A stretch of 64,000 nt of DNA from an uncultured Clostridia bacterium (GCA_947167215.1 CAMVHE010000004.1:1-64000), one strand, 5' to 3'; shown: positions 35,380-44,599, counted from the first letter of the stretch. The notes: generated by a model not told the origin, from the sequence alone. Made by a program: numbers and translations.

Positions 35380-36244
35380 TTCCTGCTCCTTTAATCATTG
35401 TGCCCGCACCTTCGTCCGTAAGGATCTCCATCAGAATGGAATGCGGTACACGCCCGTCCATAATTACCACGTTTCGAACACCACGCGTGATTGCTTCAAT
35501 GCAGCATTCCACCTTCGGAATCATGCCTCCCGAGATGATGCCGGTCTCCTGAAGATGTCTGGCTTCCTCCACCGTAAGATCGGAAATGAGCGTATCCGGA
35601 TCCTCCTTTTCCCGAAGAATCCCCGGGATGTCCGTGAGAAGAAGCATCCGTTCCGCATGAAGGGCACCCGCAATAAAAGCTGAAGCCGTATCCCCGTTGA
35701 TATTGTAGACATTGCCGGCCTCGTCACAGCCCAGGGTCGAAACCACCGGGATATATCCCTTTTCCAGCAGGTCCAGAACCGGCTGGATATTAATGCCGGT
35801 AATCTCCCCTACATATCCCAGCCTTTCATTCTTTATCCGTGCTTCAATCAGGCGTCCATCCATGCCGGAAATGCCCATGGCCTTTCCGCCTTTCATTTCC
35901 AGCAGGTTTACAAGGGTTTTGTTTACCTTTCCTGCCAGAACCATCTGGACAATATCCACCGTCTCCTGATCGGTAACCCTCAGACCGTCCACAAATTCCG
36001 GTTTCTTGCCTAGGCGCTTCATCATGTCGGAGATTTCCGGGCCGCCCCCGTGAACCAGCACAACCCGTACGCCGATCAAAGACAGCAGCACCACGTCTTC
36101 CATTACCTGATTCTTGAGCTGTTCATTGATCATGGCATTGCCGCCGTATTTGACAACGACGATCTTGCCGTTGTACTTGCGGATATACGGCAACGCCTGC
36201 GTCAGGACCTCCGCCCGCTCGGCATTTGTAAAAGACTTGTCCAT
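35372..36244 (-). CDS. argB: Acetylglutamate kinase
   Basis: 290-aa amino-acid kinase that phosphorylates N-acetylglutamate. ATP-binding VKYGGNAM is near residue 27, and VLVHGGGPEIS and GISGMDGRLI are typical. The C-terminal SGGMIPKVE with the Lys that supports phosphate transfer is present. An N-terminal helix of about 20 residues precedes the core, as in arginine-sensitive forms, so feedback inhibition by arginine is possible. The start follows GAGGAGG and is 11 bases from the argJ end. Confidence 0.95.
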   Translation of the reverse strand: MDKSFTNAERAEVLTQALPYIRKYNGKIVVVKYGGNAMINEQLKNQVMEDVVLLSLIGVRVVLVHGGGPEISDMMKRLGKKPEFVDGLRVTDQETVDIVQMVLAGKVNKTLVNLLEMKGGKAMGISGMDGRLIEARIKNERLGYVGEITGINIQPVLDLLEKGYIPVVSTLGCDEAGNVYNINGDTASAFIAGALHAERMLLLTDIPGILREKEDPDTLISDLTVEEARHLQETGIISGGMIPKVECCIEAITRGVRNVVIMDGRVPHSILMEILTDEGAGTMIKGAGNE

Positions 36245-36254
36245 CGTGTCCTCC

Positions 36255-37469
36255 TCAGGTTCTATAGTCGCCATTGATCTTCACATAATCGTAGGTAAGG
36301 TCACAGCCCCACGCCTTCGCAGAAAAATCTCCGTCCCCGAGAGAAACCAGGATTTCAATATCCTTCTGAAGCAGGATCTCCTTCGCCTCTTCCTCGGAGA
36401 AATCAATGCCGGATCCATCCTTGCACACCGGGATCGTTCCCTTGCAGGAGCGGAATGCCACATCAATCCGGTTTACATCCACCTTTGCTCCGCTGTAGCC
36501 AATCGCGCAAAGCACCCTGCCCCAGTTCGCATCCGCGCCGAACATTGCTGCCTTCAGGAGGCTGGAACAGATGACCGATTTCGCAACGGTTCTTGCCGTG
36601 GCAAGATCATCTGCTCCGGTGACAATGCATTCGAGCATCTTCGTTGCGCCTTCACCGTCTCCTGCGATCGCCCTGCAAAGATATACGGTAACGGAGTTCA
36701 GTGCCTGCATAAAGACCGCAAAGCGATCATCCTCCCGGTCAATCACAGCATTTCCCGCAAGACCGTTTGCCATGACACTGACCATGTCGTTCGTGGAGGT
36801 ATCTCCGTCGATGCTGAGCATATTGAAGGTGCCCTGTATATCCGTGGAAAGGGCTTTCTTCAGCATTTCAGGGCTGATAGCCACGTCCGTGGTCAGGAAA
36901 ACCAGCATCGTTGCCATATTCGGGTGAATCATGCCGCTTCCCTTGGCAATTCCGCCAAGATGGCAGATCCTGCCGTCAATTTCAAATTCAACCGCAACTT
37001 CCTTGATCTCTGTATCCGTCGTCATGATTCCCAGCGCCGCTTCATGGCTGCCGGAATCAGAGAGACGGGAAACCAGCAGCGGGATTCCCGCAGCGATCGG
37101 GTCAATCACCAGCGGCTGGCCGATAACGCCGGTGGAAGCAACAATCACATTCTCACTGGAAATATGCAGCTCGTCGGCCGCAAGGCGGCTCATCTGCTCT
37201 GCGATTTCGATCCCGTTCGCATTGCAGGTATTGGCATTTCCGCTGTTGCAGATAACAGCCTGTGCCTTTCCGTTCTGAAGGTGCTGCTTCGTGACCAGGA
37301 TCGGAGCACCCTTTACGAGGTTCTGCGTATATACTGCCGCAGCGCTGGCAGGGCAATCGGAAACAATCATGGAAAGATCATTCTTATCCTTATTCTTCCG
37401 GATACCGCAGTGAATTCCTGCCGCCTTAAATCCTTTTGCAGCACAAACGCCGCCTGATACTGTTTTCAT
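36255..37469 (-). CDS. argJ: Bifunctional ornithine acetyltransferase / N-acetylglutamate synthase
   Basis: 404-aa ArgJ, which recycles the acetyl group between N-acetylornithine and glutamate and can make acetylglutamate from acetyl-CoA. The self-cleavage site is intact: PNMATML with Ala186/Thr187, Thr being the nucleophile. The oxyanion Thr-Gly pair is in ASTGVIG near 111-114. The start is at the ATG 8 bases after AAGGAG; 6 upstream residues in frame are discounted. Confidence 0.96.
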   Translation of the reverse strand: MKTVSGGVCAAKGFKAAGIHCGIRKNKDKNDLSMIVSDCPASAAAVYTQNLVKGAPILVTKQHLQNGKAQAVICNSGNANTCNANGIEIAEQMSRLAADELHISSENVIVASTGVIGQPLVIDPIAAGIPLLVSRLSDSGSHEAALGIMTTDTEIKEVAVEFEIDGRICHLGGIAKGSGMIHPNMATMLVFLTTDVAISPEMLKKALSTDIQGTFNMLSIDGDTSTNDMVSVMANGLAGNAVIDREDDRFAVFMQALNSVTVYLCRAIAGDGEGATKMLECIVTGADDLATARTVAKSVICSSLLKAAMFGADANWGRVLCAIGYSGAKVDVNRIDVAFRSCKGTIPVCKDGSGIDFSEEEAKEILLQKDIEILVSLGDGDFSAKAWGCDLTYDYVKINGDYRT

Positions 37470-37483
37470 GTTCCATGCTCCTT

Positions 37484-38407
37484 TCAAAGAACCAGACCGG
37501 TTGTTTCCGGAATATCCAGTGCCACATTCATATTCTGAATTGCCGCACCGCTTGCACCCTTGCCAAGGTTATCAAATCTCGCCGTCAGCAGAATACGTTC
37601 CTCATTTCCATATACACTGATTTCCATGTCATCCCTTCCCGACATGGAAAGTGCACTGAGGAATCCGCTTTCATCCGTTTTTTCCGCATAGCGGATCACC
37701 GGGCCAACGTAGCAGCTGCGATATATTTCCTTTATCGCCTCCATGCCCCCGCATACCTGGCATCCCATCAGCGGCACGGTCACCTCCATGCCGCTGTAAA
37801 AATCTGCCACAATGGGACTGAAGAGCGGTGCTGTCTGTAAACCGCAGATTTTCTGCATTTCCAGGAGATGCTTATGCATCTGGCTCAGCCCGTATTGTCT
37901 CGGTGCCGACAGCAGCGTATCTCTCTCCGGCGCCTCATACTGAGCGATCATCTTTTTCCCGCCGCCGGAATAGCCGGTGATGGAAAAACAGGACAGCAGG
38001 ACGTCTTTCGCAAGTACTCCTGTATGCACCAGCGGCGCAATCAAAGCAATAAAGCCCGAAGCATGACATCCCGGATTTGCAATCCGGTGGGAAGCACGGA
38101 TTCTTTCTCTGTTTCCCGCCAGTTCAGGCATGCCGTACGTCCAGAGGTCCGATGTACGGTGCGCGGTAGACGCATCAATGATCACGGTATCCGGATTGCT
38201 GACAAAGGAGACCGCTTCCCGTGCCGCATCATCCGGCAGGCACAGAAATACGACTTTTGCCTCATTCATTGCGTTTTCCCGGGATCTGCTGTTCTTACGC
38301 TCTTCCTCTGATAAACGAATCAATTCAATATCCGTGCGTCCCTCCAGCCGTTCTGCAATCCGCAGCCCCGTTGTCCCTGTACTTCCATCAATGAAAACCT
38401 TTGTCAA
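37484..38407 (-). CDS. argC: N-acetyl-gamma-glutamyl-phosphate reductase (type 2)
   Basis: 307-aa NADPH enzyme for the third step of arginine synthesis. It begins with the Rossmann motif FIDGSTGTTGLRIAERL and contains the catalytic Cys in ANPGCHASGF. Its length fits the shorter type 2 ArgC. I choose a TTG start at 38407 because AGGGGTG lies 6 bases upstream and translation begins directly with the Rossmann strand; an upstream ATG frame would begin ahead of the -10 box. It is first in argCJBD. No argF, argG or argH is in the window. Confidence 0.9.
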   Translation of the reverse strand: MTKVFIDGSTGTTGLRIAERLEGRTDIELIRLSEEERKNSRSRENAMNEAKVVFLCLPDDAAREAVSFVSNPDTVIIDASTAHRTSDLWTYGMPELAGNRERIRASHRIANPGCHASGFIALIAPLVHTGVLAKDVLLSCFSITGYSGGGKKMIAQYEAPERDTLLSAPRQYGLSQMHKHLLEMQKICGLQTAPLFSPIVADFYSGMEVTVPLMGCQVCGGMEAIKEIYRSCYVGPVIRYAEKTDESGFLSALSMSGRDDMEISVYGNEERILLTARFDNLGKGASGAAIQNMNVALDIPETTGLVL

Positions 38408-38441
38408 TGCAATCACCCCTGTTATACATAAATATGCGGGC

Positions 38442-38470
38442 ATTATACGCTCGATAAAAATACTTTGCAA
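38442..38470 (-). promoter_or_regulatory. Promoter of the arg operon
   Basis: On the minus strand TTGCAA (38470-38465), 17-bp spacer and perfect TATAAT (38447-38442), about 35 bases upstream of the TTG start. Confidence 0.85.
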
Positions 38471-38477
38471 GTCTCAT

Positions 38478-38493
38478 TTTGTAAATATGCAAA
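38478..38493. promoter_or_regulatory. Possible ArgR/AhrC box upstream of argC
   Basis: TTTGTAAATATGCAAA is an imperfect 16-bp inverted repeat lying 8 bases upstream of the argC -35 box. It resembles the AT-rich arginine boxes of ArgR/AhrC in spacing and palindrome, not in exact consensus. Confidence 0.4.
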
Positions 38494-38709
38494 TTTTGTG
38501 AATATTATACATTTATCTTGTTCTCAGTCATGCCAGTATTTCTTCTTATTATCTTACATTACAATTGATATCAAGTCATAATCCTCTTGTTCTGTCAAAA
38601 AACGAATATACACATTTATGCAAATATCTGCATTCTTTTGCATAGATGCTGTTATTTAATGAGGCATCAGGCTCCTCAGAAACACACTTTACTCAAAAAA
38701 AGATGCGCG

Positions 38710-38817
38710 CTAGCTGCGGTACATGCATGAACCCTGTAAAAAAGGAGAACTTTCCCGAAGACTGTCCTCCGCTGCGATTCCCCTGAACCTTTGAGTCTTT
38801 GGGATCGGTGTTCCCAT
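38710..38817 (-). CDS. Candidate 35-aa small ORF
   Basis: An ATG at 38817 lies 9 bases after a strong AGGAGG and opens a 35-codon frame (MGTPIPKTQRFRGIAAEDSL then 15 more residues, ending in TAG). I recognise no family and there is no hydrophobic segment. No promoter is evident. It could be chance. Confidence 0.25.
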   Translation of the reverse strand: MGTPIPKTQRFRGIAAEDSLRESSPFLQGSCMYRS

Positions 38818-38964
38818 TGTTCCGTTCCTCCTCTATTTCCTTGCGGTAAATCCACCGAGGGAAAATACTGCGGACCCTTCCGCACCGGCCCGGCCTTCTT
38901 CCCTCTCCCCAGGGCTGAAAACGTTTTTCCCGCGGAACTATACCATTTTTCCGTATGAAAAAAA

Positions 38965-38997
38965 GGTCCATGGAGGCCCTTCCGGCCATACCATGAA
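38965..38997 (-). terminator. Probable terminator of the TetR gene
   Basis: On the minus strand CATGG-TAT-GGCC pairs with GGCC-T-CCATG, followed by ACC and seven T residues. Confidence 0.65.
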
Positions 38998-39010
38998 CCC
39001 TGCTGTAATC

Positions 39011-39610
39011 TTACTGAAAAGCAGCCGCGCTGCCTTTCTGAAGCTGTCTTTCAACCAGTGCCGCCATAGCCTTGGGATCTTCCTTGCAATCCCGCATAAG
39101 CCAGGCACGAATCACTCCGAGGCTGCCGCTGGTAACAAAGGAGTAGACGTACTCAAATTCCGTTTCATCTGCCTCCTTGGACATCTTTCGCCATTCGCCG
39201 CGGCATTTTTCCTTTAAAACCATGTCTATTTTCTGCAGAAAAGCAATATCTCCATGCTCACCCAGAAGCACCCTGCACAGCTTCCGGTTTTCACTGATAA
39301 AGGTAAAACCCCGTTCATACACCGTTCGAATATCCAGGAGTATTTCTTCCCCCTCGGGGCTGAGCAGATTGACCAGTCTGTCGAAATAATCCTCCTCGAT
39401 ATGATCGAGCATGTCAAATACATCCTGGTAATAGAGATAAAACGTTCCCCGGTTGATGTCTGCCCGTTCCGTAAGCTCCTGAACCGTAATATCCTGGATG
39501 GGTTTTTCAAGGAGCAAATCCGTGAGGCTTTCCTCCAGTACTCGCATAGTACGTCTGACACGACGGTCCTCCCTGTTGCGTGTCAGAGTTCTGTTTTTTC
39601 GCATAGCCAT
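39011..39610 (-). CDS. TetR/AcrR-family transcriptional regulator
   Basis: 199 aa. The N-terminal TetR helix-turn-helix is clear (TRRTMRVLEESL region, then ITVQELTERADINRGTFYLYYQDVFDMLDHI). The C-terminal ligand domain resembles the TetR_C_8 group. ATG 39610 lies 5 bases after GGGAGG; a much longer frame from 39790 is upstream of the promoter. The target is unknown. It is encoded alone, so its regulon may be itself or distant genes. Confidence 0.92.
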   Translation of the reverse strand: MAMRKNRTLTRNREDRRVRRTMRVLEESLTDLLLEKPIQDITVQELTERADINRGTFYLYYQDVFDMLDHIEEDYFDRLVNLLSPEGEEILLDIRTVYERGFTFISENRKLCRVLLGEHGDIAFLQKIDMVLKEKCRGEWRKMSKEADETEFEYVYSFVTSGSLGVIRAWLMRDCKEDPKAMAALVERQLQKGSAAAFQ

Positions 39611-39659
39611 GAGCACCTCCCATTCACAGTACCTTTCACACGTCCTTTGTTCGGGTAGG

Positions 39660-39688
39660 ATTATATACAATTGACTTCGAAAAAGCAA
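39660..39688 (-). promoter_or_regulatory. Promoter of the TetR gene
   Basis: Minus-strand TTGCTT (39688-39683), 17-bp spacer, TATAAT (39665-39660). Confidence 0.75.
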
Positions 39689-39806
39689 CACCCTGTTAAT
39701 TTGCCACCGGCATAGATGCCTGAACTCCGTCATCCGCCTGCTTGCCGCATGTTTTGTCAGACTTTTTATGCCAGAACCGGCATGCTTCACGCCTTTCGGA
39801 GATCAT

Positions 39807-39845
39807 AAGAAAAACCTGCTGAACGTCACTCATGACGTCAGCAGG
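39807..39845 (-). terminator. Terminator of the aminotransferase unit
   Basis: A long hairpin (CCTGCTGAACGTCA with TGACGTCAGCAGG, one bulged A) is followed on the minus strand by TTTTTCTT. It lies 140 bases beyond the aminotransferase gene. Confidence 0.75.
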
Positions 39846-39985
39846 CTGCAGACTATTCAGTATTTTCCCGTTTACGCCTGCAGATTTCAGCGATCACCAT
39901 TGCAGGAGCACATGTCATATTTCAGCATAGGCTTATAACAAATCTTCGGGCGTTAATCCGAATAAGTGCAGAAGCAGCAATCCGT

Positions 39986-41155
39986 TCAGTTCTGACCGGA
40001 CATCAATCTGTCCATGTCAGCCAGACGGTTCAGTGCCTCGCACAATGTGGATTCCTGCTTGGCAAAATGCAGGCGGATCAAATGACTGACCGGTTCACGG
40101 AAAAAGCTGGAACCAGGCACCGCCCCCACACCAACCCTTTCCGCCAGATGTTCACAGAACAGCAGATCACTGTCATAACCGTATCTGCTGATGTCCAGCA
40201 TTATGTAATAGGCTCCCTGAGGTACGGTATGGTCAATGCCAAGATCTTCGAGACCGCGAAGGAACAGATCCCGCTTGCGGGTATAGGTTTCCTGCAGCGC
40301 CTCATAGTAATCATCGCCCATCTGCAGTCCGGTAACGGCAGCCTCCATCAGAGGCGCAGCAGCCCCCACTGTCAGGAAGTCATGCACCTTGCGTGAGCGG
40401 TCAATCACATCCGGCGGTGCGATGATATAGCCCAGCCGCCAGCCGGTAATGGAATAAGTCTTGGACAGGCTGGAGCAGCTGAGTGTTCTCTCCCACATGC
40501 CCGGCAGCGCAGCAAAATAAGTGTGTACATTCGGTGCATATACAATATGCTCATATACCTCATCGGTGATAACCCACGCGTCATATTTTTCTGCGAGACC
40601 CGCGATGATCAGCAGTTCATCCCGGGTAAACACCTTGCCGCATGGATTTGAGGGATTGCACAGCACCAGTGCGGTGGCACCCTGTCGGAAAGCATCCTCC
40701 AGCTGTTCCGGATCAAAGCTGAATTCCGGAGGCGTCAGAGGCACATAAATGGGTTCGGCACCGCACAGGATGGTATCCGCACCATAATTCTCATAGAACG
40801 GAGAGAAAATGATCACCTTATCCCCTGGATCGGTCACGGTCATCATGGCAGCCATCATAGCCTCGGTAGAGCCGCAGGTCACTACGATATCCGTTTCCGG
40901 GTTGATCTCAATCCCCATAAAATGACGCTGCTTGGCTGCCAGTGCTTCACGGAAATTCTGCGCACCCCAGGTCACGGCATATTGATGCGGTCCCGCCGCG
41001 GCAACCTGCGCCAATCGCCCGGTCAGCTGCTTCGGCGGATCAAAATCCGGGAATCCCTGGGACAGATTCACAGCGTTGTACTTTAAAGATATACGGGTCA
41101 TTCTACGGATCACGGAATCCGTGAATTCAGCTGTACGGCTGGAAAGCTTTCTCAT
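39986..41155 (-). CDS. PLP-dependent class I aminotransferase
   Basis: 389-aa fold type I aminotransferase, similar to aspartate, aromatic or methionine aminotransferases. Conserved motifs are NLSQGFPDFDPP, the NPSNPCGKVFT substrate-binding Asn, TDEVYEH with PLP-binding Asp and Tyr, and SSLSKTYSITGWRLGY with the Schiff-base Lys. The NLSQGFPDF beginning is typical of YbdL/kynurenine-aminotransferase-like enzymes. The start at 41155 follows GAGGAAC. It lies just after the remnant of an FAD oxidase and may once have formed an operon with it. Confidence 0.92.
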   Translation of the reverse strand: MRKLSSRTAEFTDSVIRRMTRISLKYNAVNLSQGFPDFDPPKQLTGRLAQVAAAGPHQYAVTWGAQNFREALAAKQRHFMGIEINPETDIVVTCGSTEAMMAAMMTVTDPGDKVIIFSPFYENYGADTILCGAEPIYVPLTPPEFSFDPEQLEDAFRQGATALVLCNPSNPCGKVFTRDELLIIAGLAEKYDAWVITDEVYEHIVYAPNVHTYFAALPGMWERTLSCSSLSKTYSITGWRLGYIIAPPDVIDRSRKVHDFLTVGAAAPLMEAAVTGLQMGDDYYEALQETYTRKRDLFLRGLEDLGIDHTVPQGAYYIMLDISRYGYDSDLLFCEHLAERVGVGAVPGSSFFREPVSHLIRLHFAKQESTLCEALNRLADMDRLMSGQN

Positions 41156-41165
41156 CGGTTGTTCC

Positions 41166-42069
41166 TCACTTAAGATAAGATATATGATCATTCAGTATAT
41201 GTTTGGGATCGACGGCTTCCTTAAGCGCTCTCATCCGTCTGAGATTGACTTCGGGTGTGTTCTCAAAGAAGTATGGGCGCCTGGCAATGCCAATGCCATG
41301 TTCACCGGAGGTCAGGCCGCCCAGCTGGTAAGCTTTGCCATAGATAGTACGCATCACTGCGGACAGCTCGCGGTTCCAGTCATCGTCATCCCGACTGCCC
41401 CTTACAATACATAAGTGCACATTGACGTCGCCCGCGTGGCCGAAGGCCACCATCTGCATGCCGGTCTCCTGCTCCACTTCATGCACAAAGGCACAAACTC
41501 TGCATCCCTGCTGATGGGCACACCCGGATCGACCGACTCCTGTTCGCTCACTGCTTCCACCGCTTTGACCGGACAGCCGCGAATCTTCCAGATATCCGCA
41601 GCAAAAGATGGATCTACAAGCGGGATGAAGCCGAGTGTTCCTCCGCTCATGGCAGCAGTCTCTAGGCAGCGTGTATTTTGCCTGACCTGCTCATCAAGTC
41701 CGTCAAAAGTCACCAGAATATATGCCTTCGCCTCCGGACACGGGAATCTTAATCTGGTAAACGGTTCCCCAATTCTACCACATTGCGCTTGATATATCCA
41801 ATCGCTGCAGGATTTGCATTCGCCTTCATCACAGCATGTACGTTGTGGATGGCTCTTTTCAGGTCCTGATAGAGAACCAGCACGGAAAGTGAAGCAGCCT
41901 GTCTGGGAATCAGCTTCAGGATACACCTGATGATGACTCCGGGCGTACCTTCAAAGCCAATAATATCCGTGGCTTCAGCAGAGCATTGCAGAAGGAAGCA
42001 AGCGTTACCTGGATGTGCACCCTTTCTGCGTGGAATACACGAAGGCAGGTACGTCAAATCCACAGGCAT
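41166..42069 (-). pseudogene. Degraded FAD-linked oxidase (GlcD-like) gene
   Basis: Pieces of one protein occur in three reading frames in order on the minus strand. The first is about 41749-42069, with GFEGTPGVIIRCILKLIP matching the GlcD GSEGTLGIIT region. The second is about 41402-41800, with FIPLVDPSFAADIWKIRG. The third is 41166-41486, with GHAGDVNVH and LGGLTSGEHGIGIARRPYF of the C-terminal FAD-oxidase domain. The N-terminal FAD-binding half is missing. At least two frameshifts are needed, so this is a broken gene. The intact family oxidises glycolate or D-lactate. Confidence 0.88.
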
Positions 42070-42375
42070 GGACTATACCGAACCGCACCCCGGAAATAAG
42101 GAGCGGTTCTGAGATGCGAGAAACGGCAGGCCTTCTGCCACGGTTATCACGGTATCAAAAAAACAGCCTCCTCTCCCCTGCATATTGCTATGCAGAAAAA
42201 AACTGAAAACTTTGCACCAAAACATGCAAAGTTTTCAGCAGGCAGGCTTGAATTTGTCTGAATACCATGTTCAGTCTCACTTTCGAGGCTTGTCATGGAA
42301 AGAAAACTGAAAAGGGAAATGCGTTCTGCTGGTTACGAAATTGCTATTTACCTGCAGTACCGATACCCCGTCTTA
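42070..42375. other. Gene-free stretch with terminator
   Basis: No gene is visible. It holds the pepF terminator (42196-42238) and perhaps degraded N-terminal sequence of the FAD-oxidase pseudogene. Confidence 0.6.
42196..42238 (-). terminator. Terminator of pepF
   Basis: Perfect 14-bp arms CTGAAAACTTTGCA (42203-42216) and TGCAAAGTTTTCAG (42225-42238); on the minus strand it is followed by seven T residues. Confidence 0.9.
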
Positions 42376-44175
42376 TTAATCCAGTTCCTCCGTGAGTTCG
42401 GTAATGCGCCCAATCAGTCTTCCGATCTCTGTGATCGTATCCCGAAGGGGTACATCGGTGGTGATATCAATGCCGGACAGGGATGCCCATTTTACAGGAT
42501 CACAGCTTCCGCCTGCAGAAAGCGCATGCTTCCATTGCTGAACCGCCTCTCCTCCCAGATGGTTAATCCGGTCGGCTACGCGGCTGGCAATGGTGAGCCC
42601 GGCAGAATATGTATAGGAGTACAGTCCCATATAATAATGCGGCTGCCGCATCCATGTCAGTTCTGCCCCTTCCGTCAGTTCCACGGCATCTCCCCAGAAC
42701 CGGCCGAGAACATTCCGCATGATTCCGTTCAGCGTCTCCGCCTGAACAGAACCGCCCGCGTCGATAATCCGGTATACTTCACGCTGCCAGGCAGCCTCCA
42801 GCAGATGGGTAACGAAATTATGATAATAGGTATCTCCGACCACGCAGGAAAGCACCCATCTCTCAAAGCGCTTGTCTTTCTTCGTCGTCAGGAGATAACG
42901 TGCAAGCAGGAGTTCATTCATGGTGGAAGGAGACTCCACCGTATACGTTGACATTTCCGCATCAAAGAAAGACTGATTCCGGTCCGTCAGGATGCTCTGC
43001 CCGCAGTGTCCCAGTTCGTGCGCTAGCGTCATTACATCCGCCATGCGGTTCTGCCATGTCATCAGGATAAACGGATTCCGCTTGTAGGTGAAAGAGCAGA
43101 AGCCGCCGGTAGATTTTCCTTCATTGCGTGCAAAATCAATCCAGCGTTCATCAAAGGCCCTGCCGATGATCTCGTGGTATTCGTTTCCGAGAATGCCAAG
43201 GGCATCCTGAAGCAGGCCCTTTGCCTGTGCCGGGGTAAATGCGGGATCATAGGAAGGATCCACCGGAAGCTTCAGGTCTGCATAAGTAACCCGGTCCAGA
43301 TGGTGAATCCGGCCAAGAAGCTTTGCATAGCTGTGCATATGGGGAGCAAGCTCTTCCATAATAATATCGATCTGCCGGTCATACATTTCCCTCGTCACAT
43401 TCTGAGGAAACAGCAGATAATCAAAAACGGAAGAAAACCCTCTCAGCGTGGCCATTGTCTTTTCCTTCTGCACCTGGGAAAGATAGGCAGACGCCGTCAC
43501 ATGCTGGTATTGCCGGATTTTCCCGCTGAAGGCATCAAAAGCAGCCCGCCTGACGGAAGTGCGCTCATCATACTCATAGAAATCCTCAAACAGAGAATAA
43601 TCGAGCGGAAAACTCTCTCCGTCCGCATCAAAATTGCCGAAACGGATATCTGACAGCTTTGCCTGATTATAAATGGTATAGGGCGCATTCAGCACCGGAG
43701 ACAGCATTTCAAGTGCATGCTCGGTTTCCTGGGAAAGCTGGTGGGGCTTTTCCCGGAGAATCTCCTGAAGGTAATTCTGATGCTCCGGAACGTTCTGCAT
43801 TGCTTCGCGAAGCACGTCATCCTGGCAGGCTGCGATTTCGGTCCTGACAAAAGCAATCTTTGCATTCATGGCAGAAAGTCTGGAGTCCACAGCATCGCTG
43901 AAGGACAGATTTCCTGCATTTCCAAAGTCCACGCTCACATTCAGATCCGCATAATTGAATACCTGCTGGGACAGTACCTGTATCTCTTCCAGCCGCCTCA
44001 GACAATCCTTGATATTCTCGGCTGTCTTCAGCTTTCCTTTCCACTGCAGGACCATTGATTCTGCCATTTCCTCGATCCTTTCGAGGTCCTGAAACGCTGC
44101 ATTCTGTGAAGGATATAACAGGGAAAGATCCCAGGTAAGGTTTTTCTCCACTTGTTCTCTCTTTGGTAAATCCAT
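42376..44175 (-). CDS. pepF: Oligoendopeptidase F (M3 family)
   Basis: 599-aa cytosolic zinc metallopeptidase that cleaves medium-size peptides. The catalytic HELGH lies near residue 384 (TLAHELGHCGQ), and the third ligand Glu follows about 25 residues later in AEMSTYTVESPS. The N-terminal M3 helical domain starts NLTWDLSLLYPS. The start at 44175 follows AGGAGG at 10 bases; a longer frame to 44250 is discounted. Length fits PepF. Confidence 0.95.
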   Translation of the reverse strand: MDLPKREQVEKNLTWDLSLLYPSQNAAFQDLERIEEMAESMVLQWKGKLKTAENIKDCLRRLEEIQVLSQQVFNYADLNVSVDFGNAGNLSFSDAVDSRLSAMNAKIAFVRTEIAACQDDVLREAMQNVPEHQNYLQEILREKPHQLSQETEHALEMLSPVLNAPYTIYNQAKLSDIRFGNFDADGESFPLDYSLFEDFYEYDERTSVRRAAFDAFSGKIRQYQHVTASAYLSQVQKEKTMATLRGFSSVFDYLLFPQNVTREMYDRQIDIIMEELAPHMHSYAKLLGRIHHLDRVTYADLKLPVDPSYDPAFTPAQAKGLLQDALGILGNEYHEIIGRAFDERWIDFARNEGKSTGGFCSFTYKRNPFILMTWQNRMADVMTLAHELGHCGQSILTDRNQSFFDAEMSTYTVESPSTMNELLLARYLLTTKKDKRFERWVLSCVVGDTYYHNFVTHLLEAAWQREVYRIIDAGGSVQAETLNGIMRNVLGRFWGDAVELTEGAELTWMRQPHYYMGLYSYTYSAGLTIASRVADRINHLGGEAVQQWKHALSAGGSCDPVKWASLSGIDITTDVPLRDTITEIGRLIGRITELTEELD

Positions 44176-44465
44176 GTTGGTAAATCCTCCTAACGCCGCA
44201 TAGTATAACACGCCAAAGGCTATCCTGCCATGGCAATTTTCAGATACCACATGACATAGATTGCTTCTTCCGGAAAAAAGTTTTCTCTCTGTCCTGCCGT
44301 TCTATTCCGGATTTTCTCCACGCATCCCATCCGGCATCCGTCTGCAGAAGTCACCCCAATCAGAATAAAACTGATACGATTCGTCGCTTCTCCCCTGCCG
44401 TCCTGTACATTTTGTCTTATCCATTCCTTTCCCCGGAAAAATCATGCAGCTGTTCAAAAAACTGC
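44176..44465. other. Gene-free spacer upstream of the aromatic operon
   Basis: No gene or clear structure is visible between pepF (minus) and the aromatic-operon promoter. Confidence 0.6.
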
Positions 44466-44494
44466 TTGCATTTCTCCATTGTCAATGATATACT
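44466..44494 (+). promoter_or_regulatory. Promoter of the aromatic amino acid operon
   Basis: TTGCAT (44466-44471), 17-bp spacer, TATACT (44489-44494). Transcription would begin near 44501, leaving a compact leader with a ribosome site GGAGG at 44511-44515. Confidence 0.8.
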
Positions 44495-44524
44495 TTCCGC
44501 ATATTGACACGGAGGAATCCCATC

Positions 44525-44599
44525 ATGAAGAACATCTTCTCCTTTGCACGATTTTACGGCTTTACCGGAGGGCAAAGTCTCATTTTTGTGCGTGTATAA
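44525..44599 (+). CDS. Phenylalanine-rich attenuator leader peptide
   Basis: A 24-residue frame preceded by GGAGG at 9 bases. It starts MKNIFSFARFYGFTGG and has Phe at positions 5, 7, 10, 13 and 21, plus Tyr at 11. It ends one base before a sequence that can form an antiterminator, and a terminator follows 27 bases later. This is the expected layout of a ribosome-stalling sensor for charged tRNA-Phe. No homologue is known to me; the call rests on composition, position and the paired RNA structures. Confidence 0.85.
   Translation: MKNIFSFARFYGFTGGQSLIFVRV

Larger units (their letters stand above)
38471..39010. other. 540-base intergenic region with repeats and possible ArgR sites
   Basis: AT-rich at 38471-38660, then GC-rich. 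Next to the arg promoter is the near-palindrome TTTGTAAATATGCAAA (38478-38493). Further upstream is a cluster of TGCA-containing repeats (TTATGCAAATATCTGCATTC and TTTTGCATA, 38617-38644). Both could bind ArgR/AhrC. A minus-strand hairpin with T tract lies at 38965-38997. Otherwise only a 35-codon candidate frame. Confidence 0.5.

Noticed and set aside
38693-38989. A 98-codon minus-strand frame after the TetR gene
   Set aside because: It spans the likely terminator of the TetR gene and has no ribosome site at its start.
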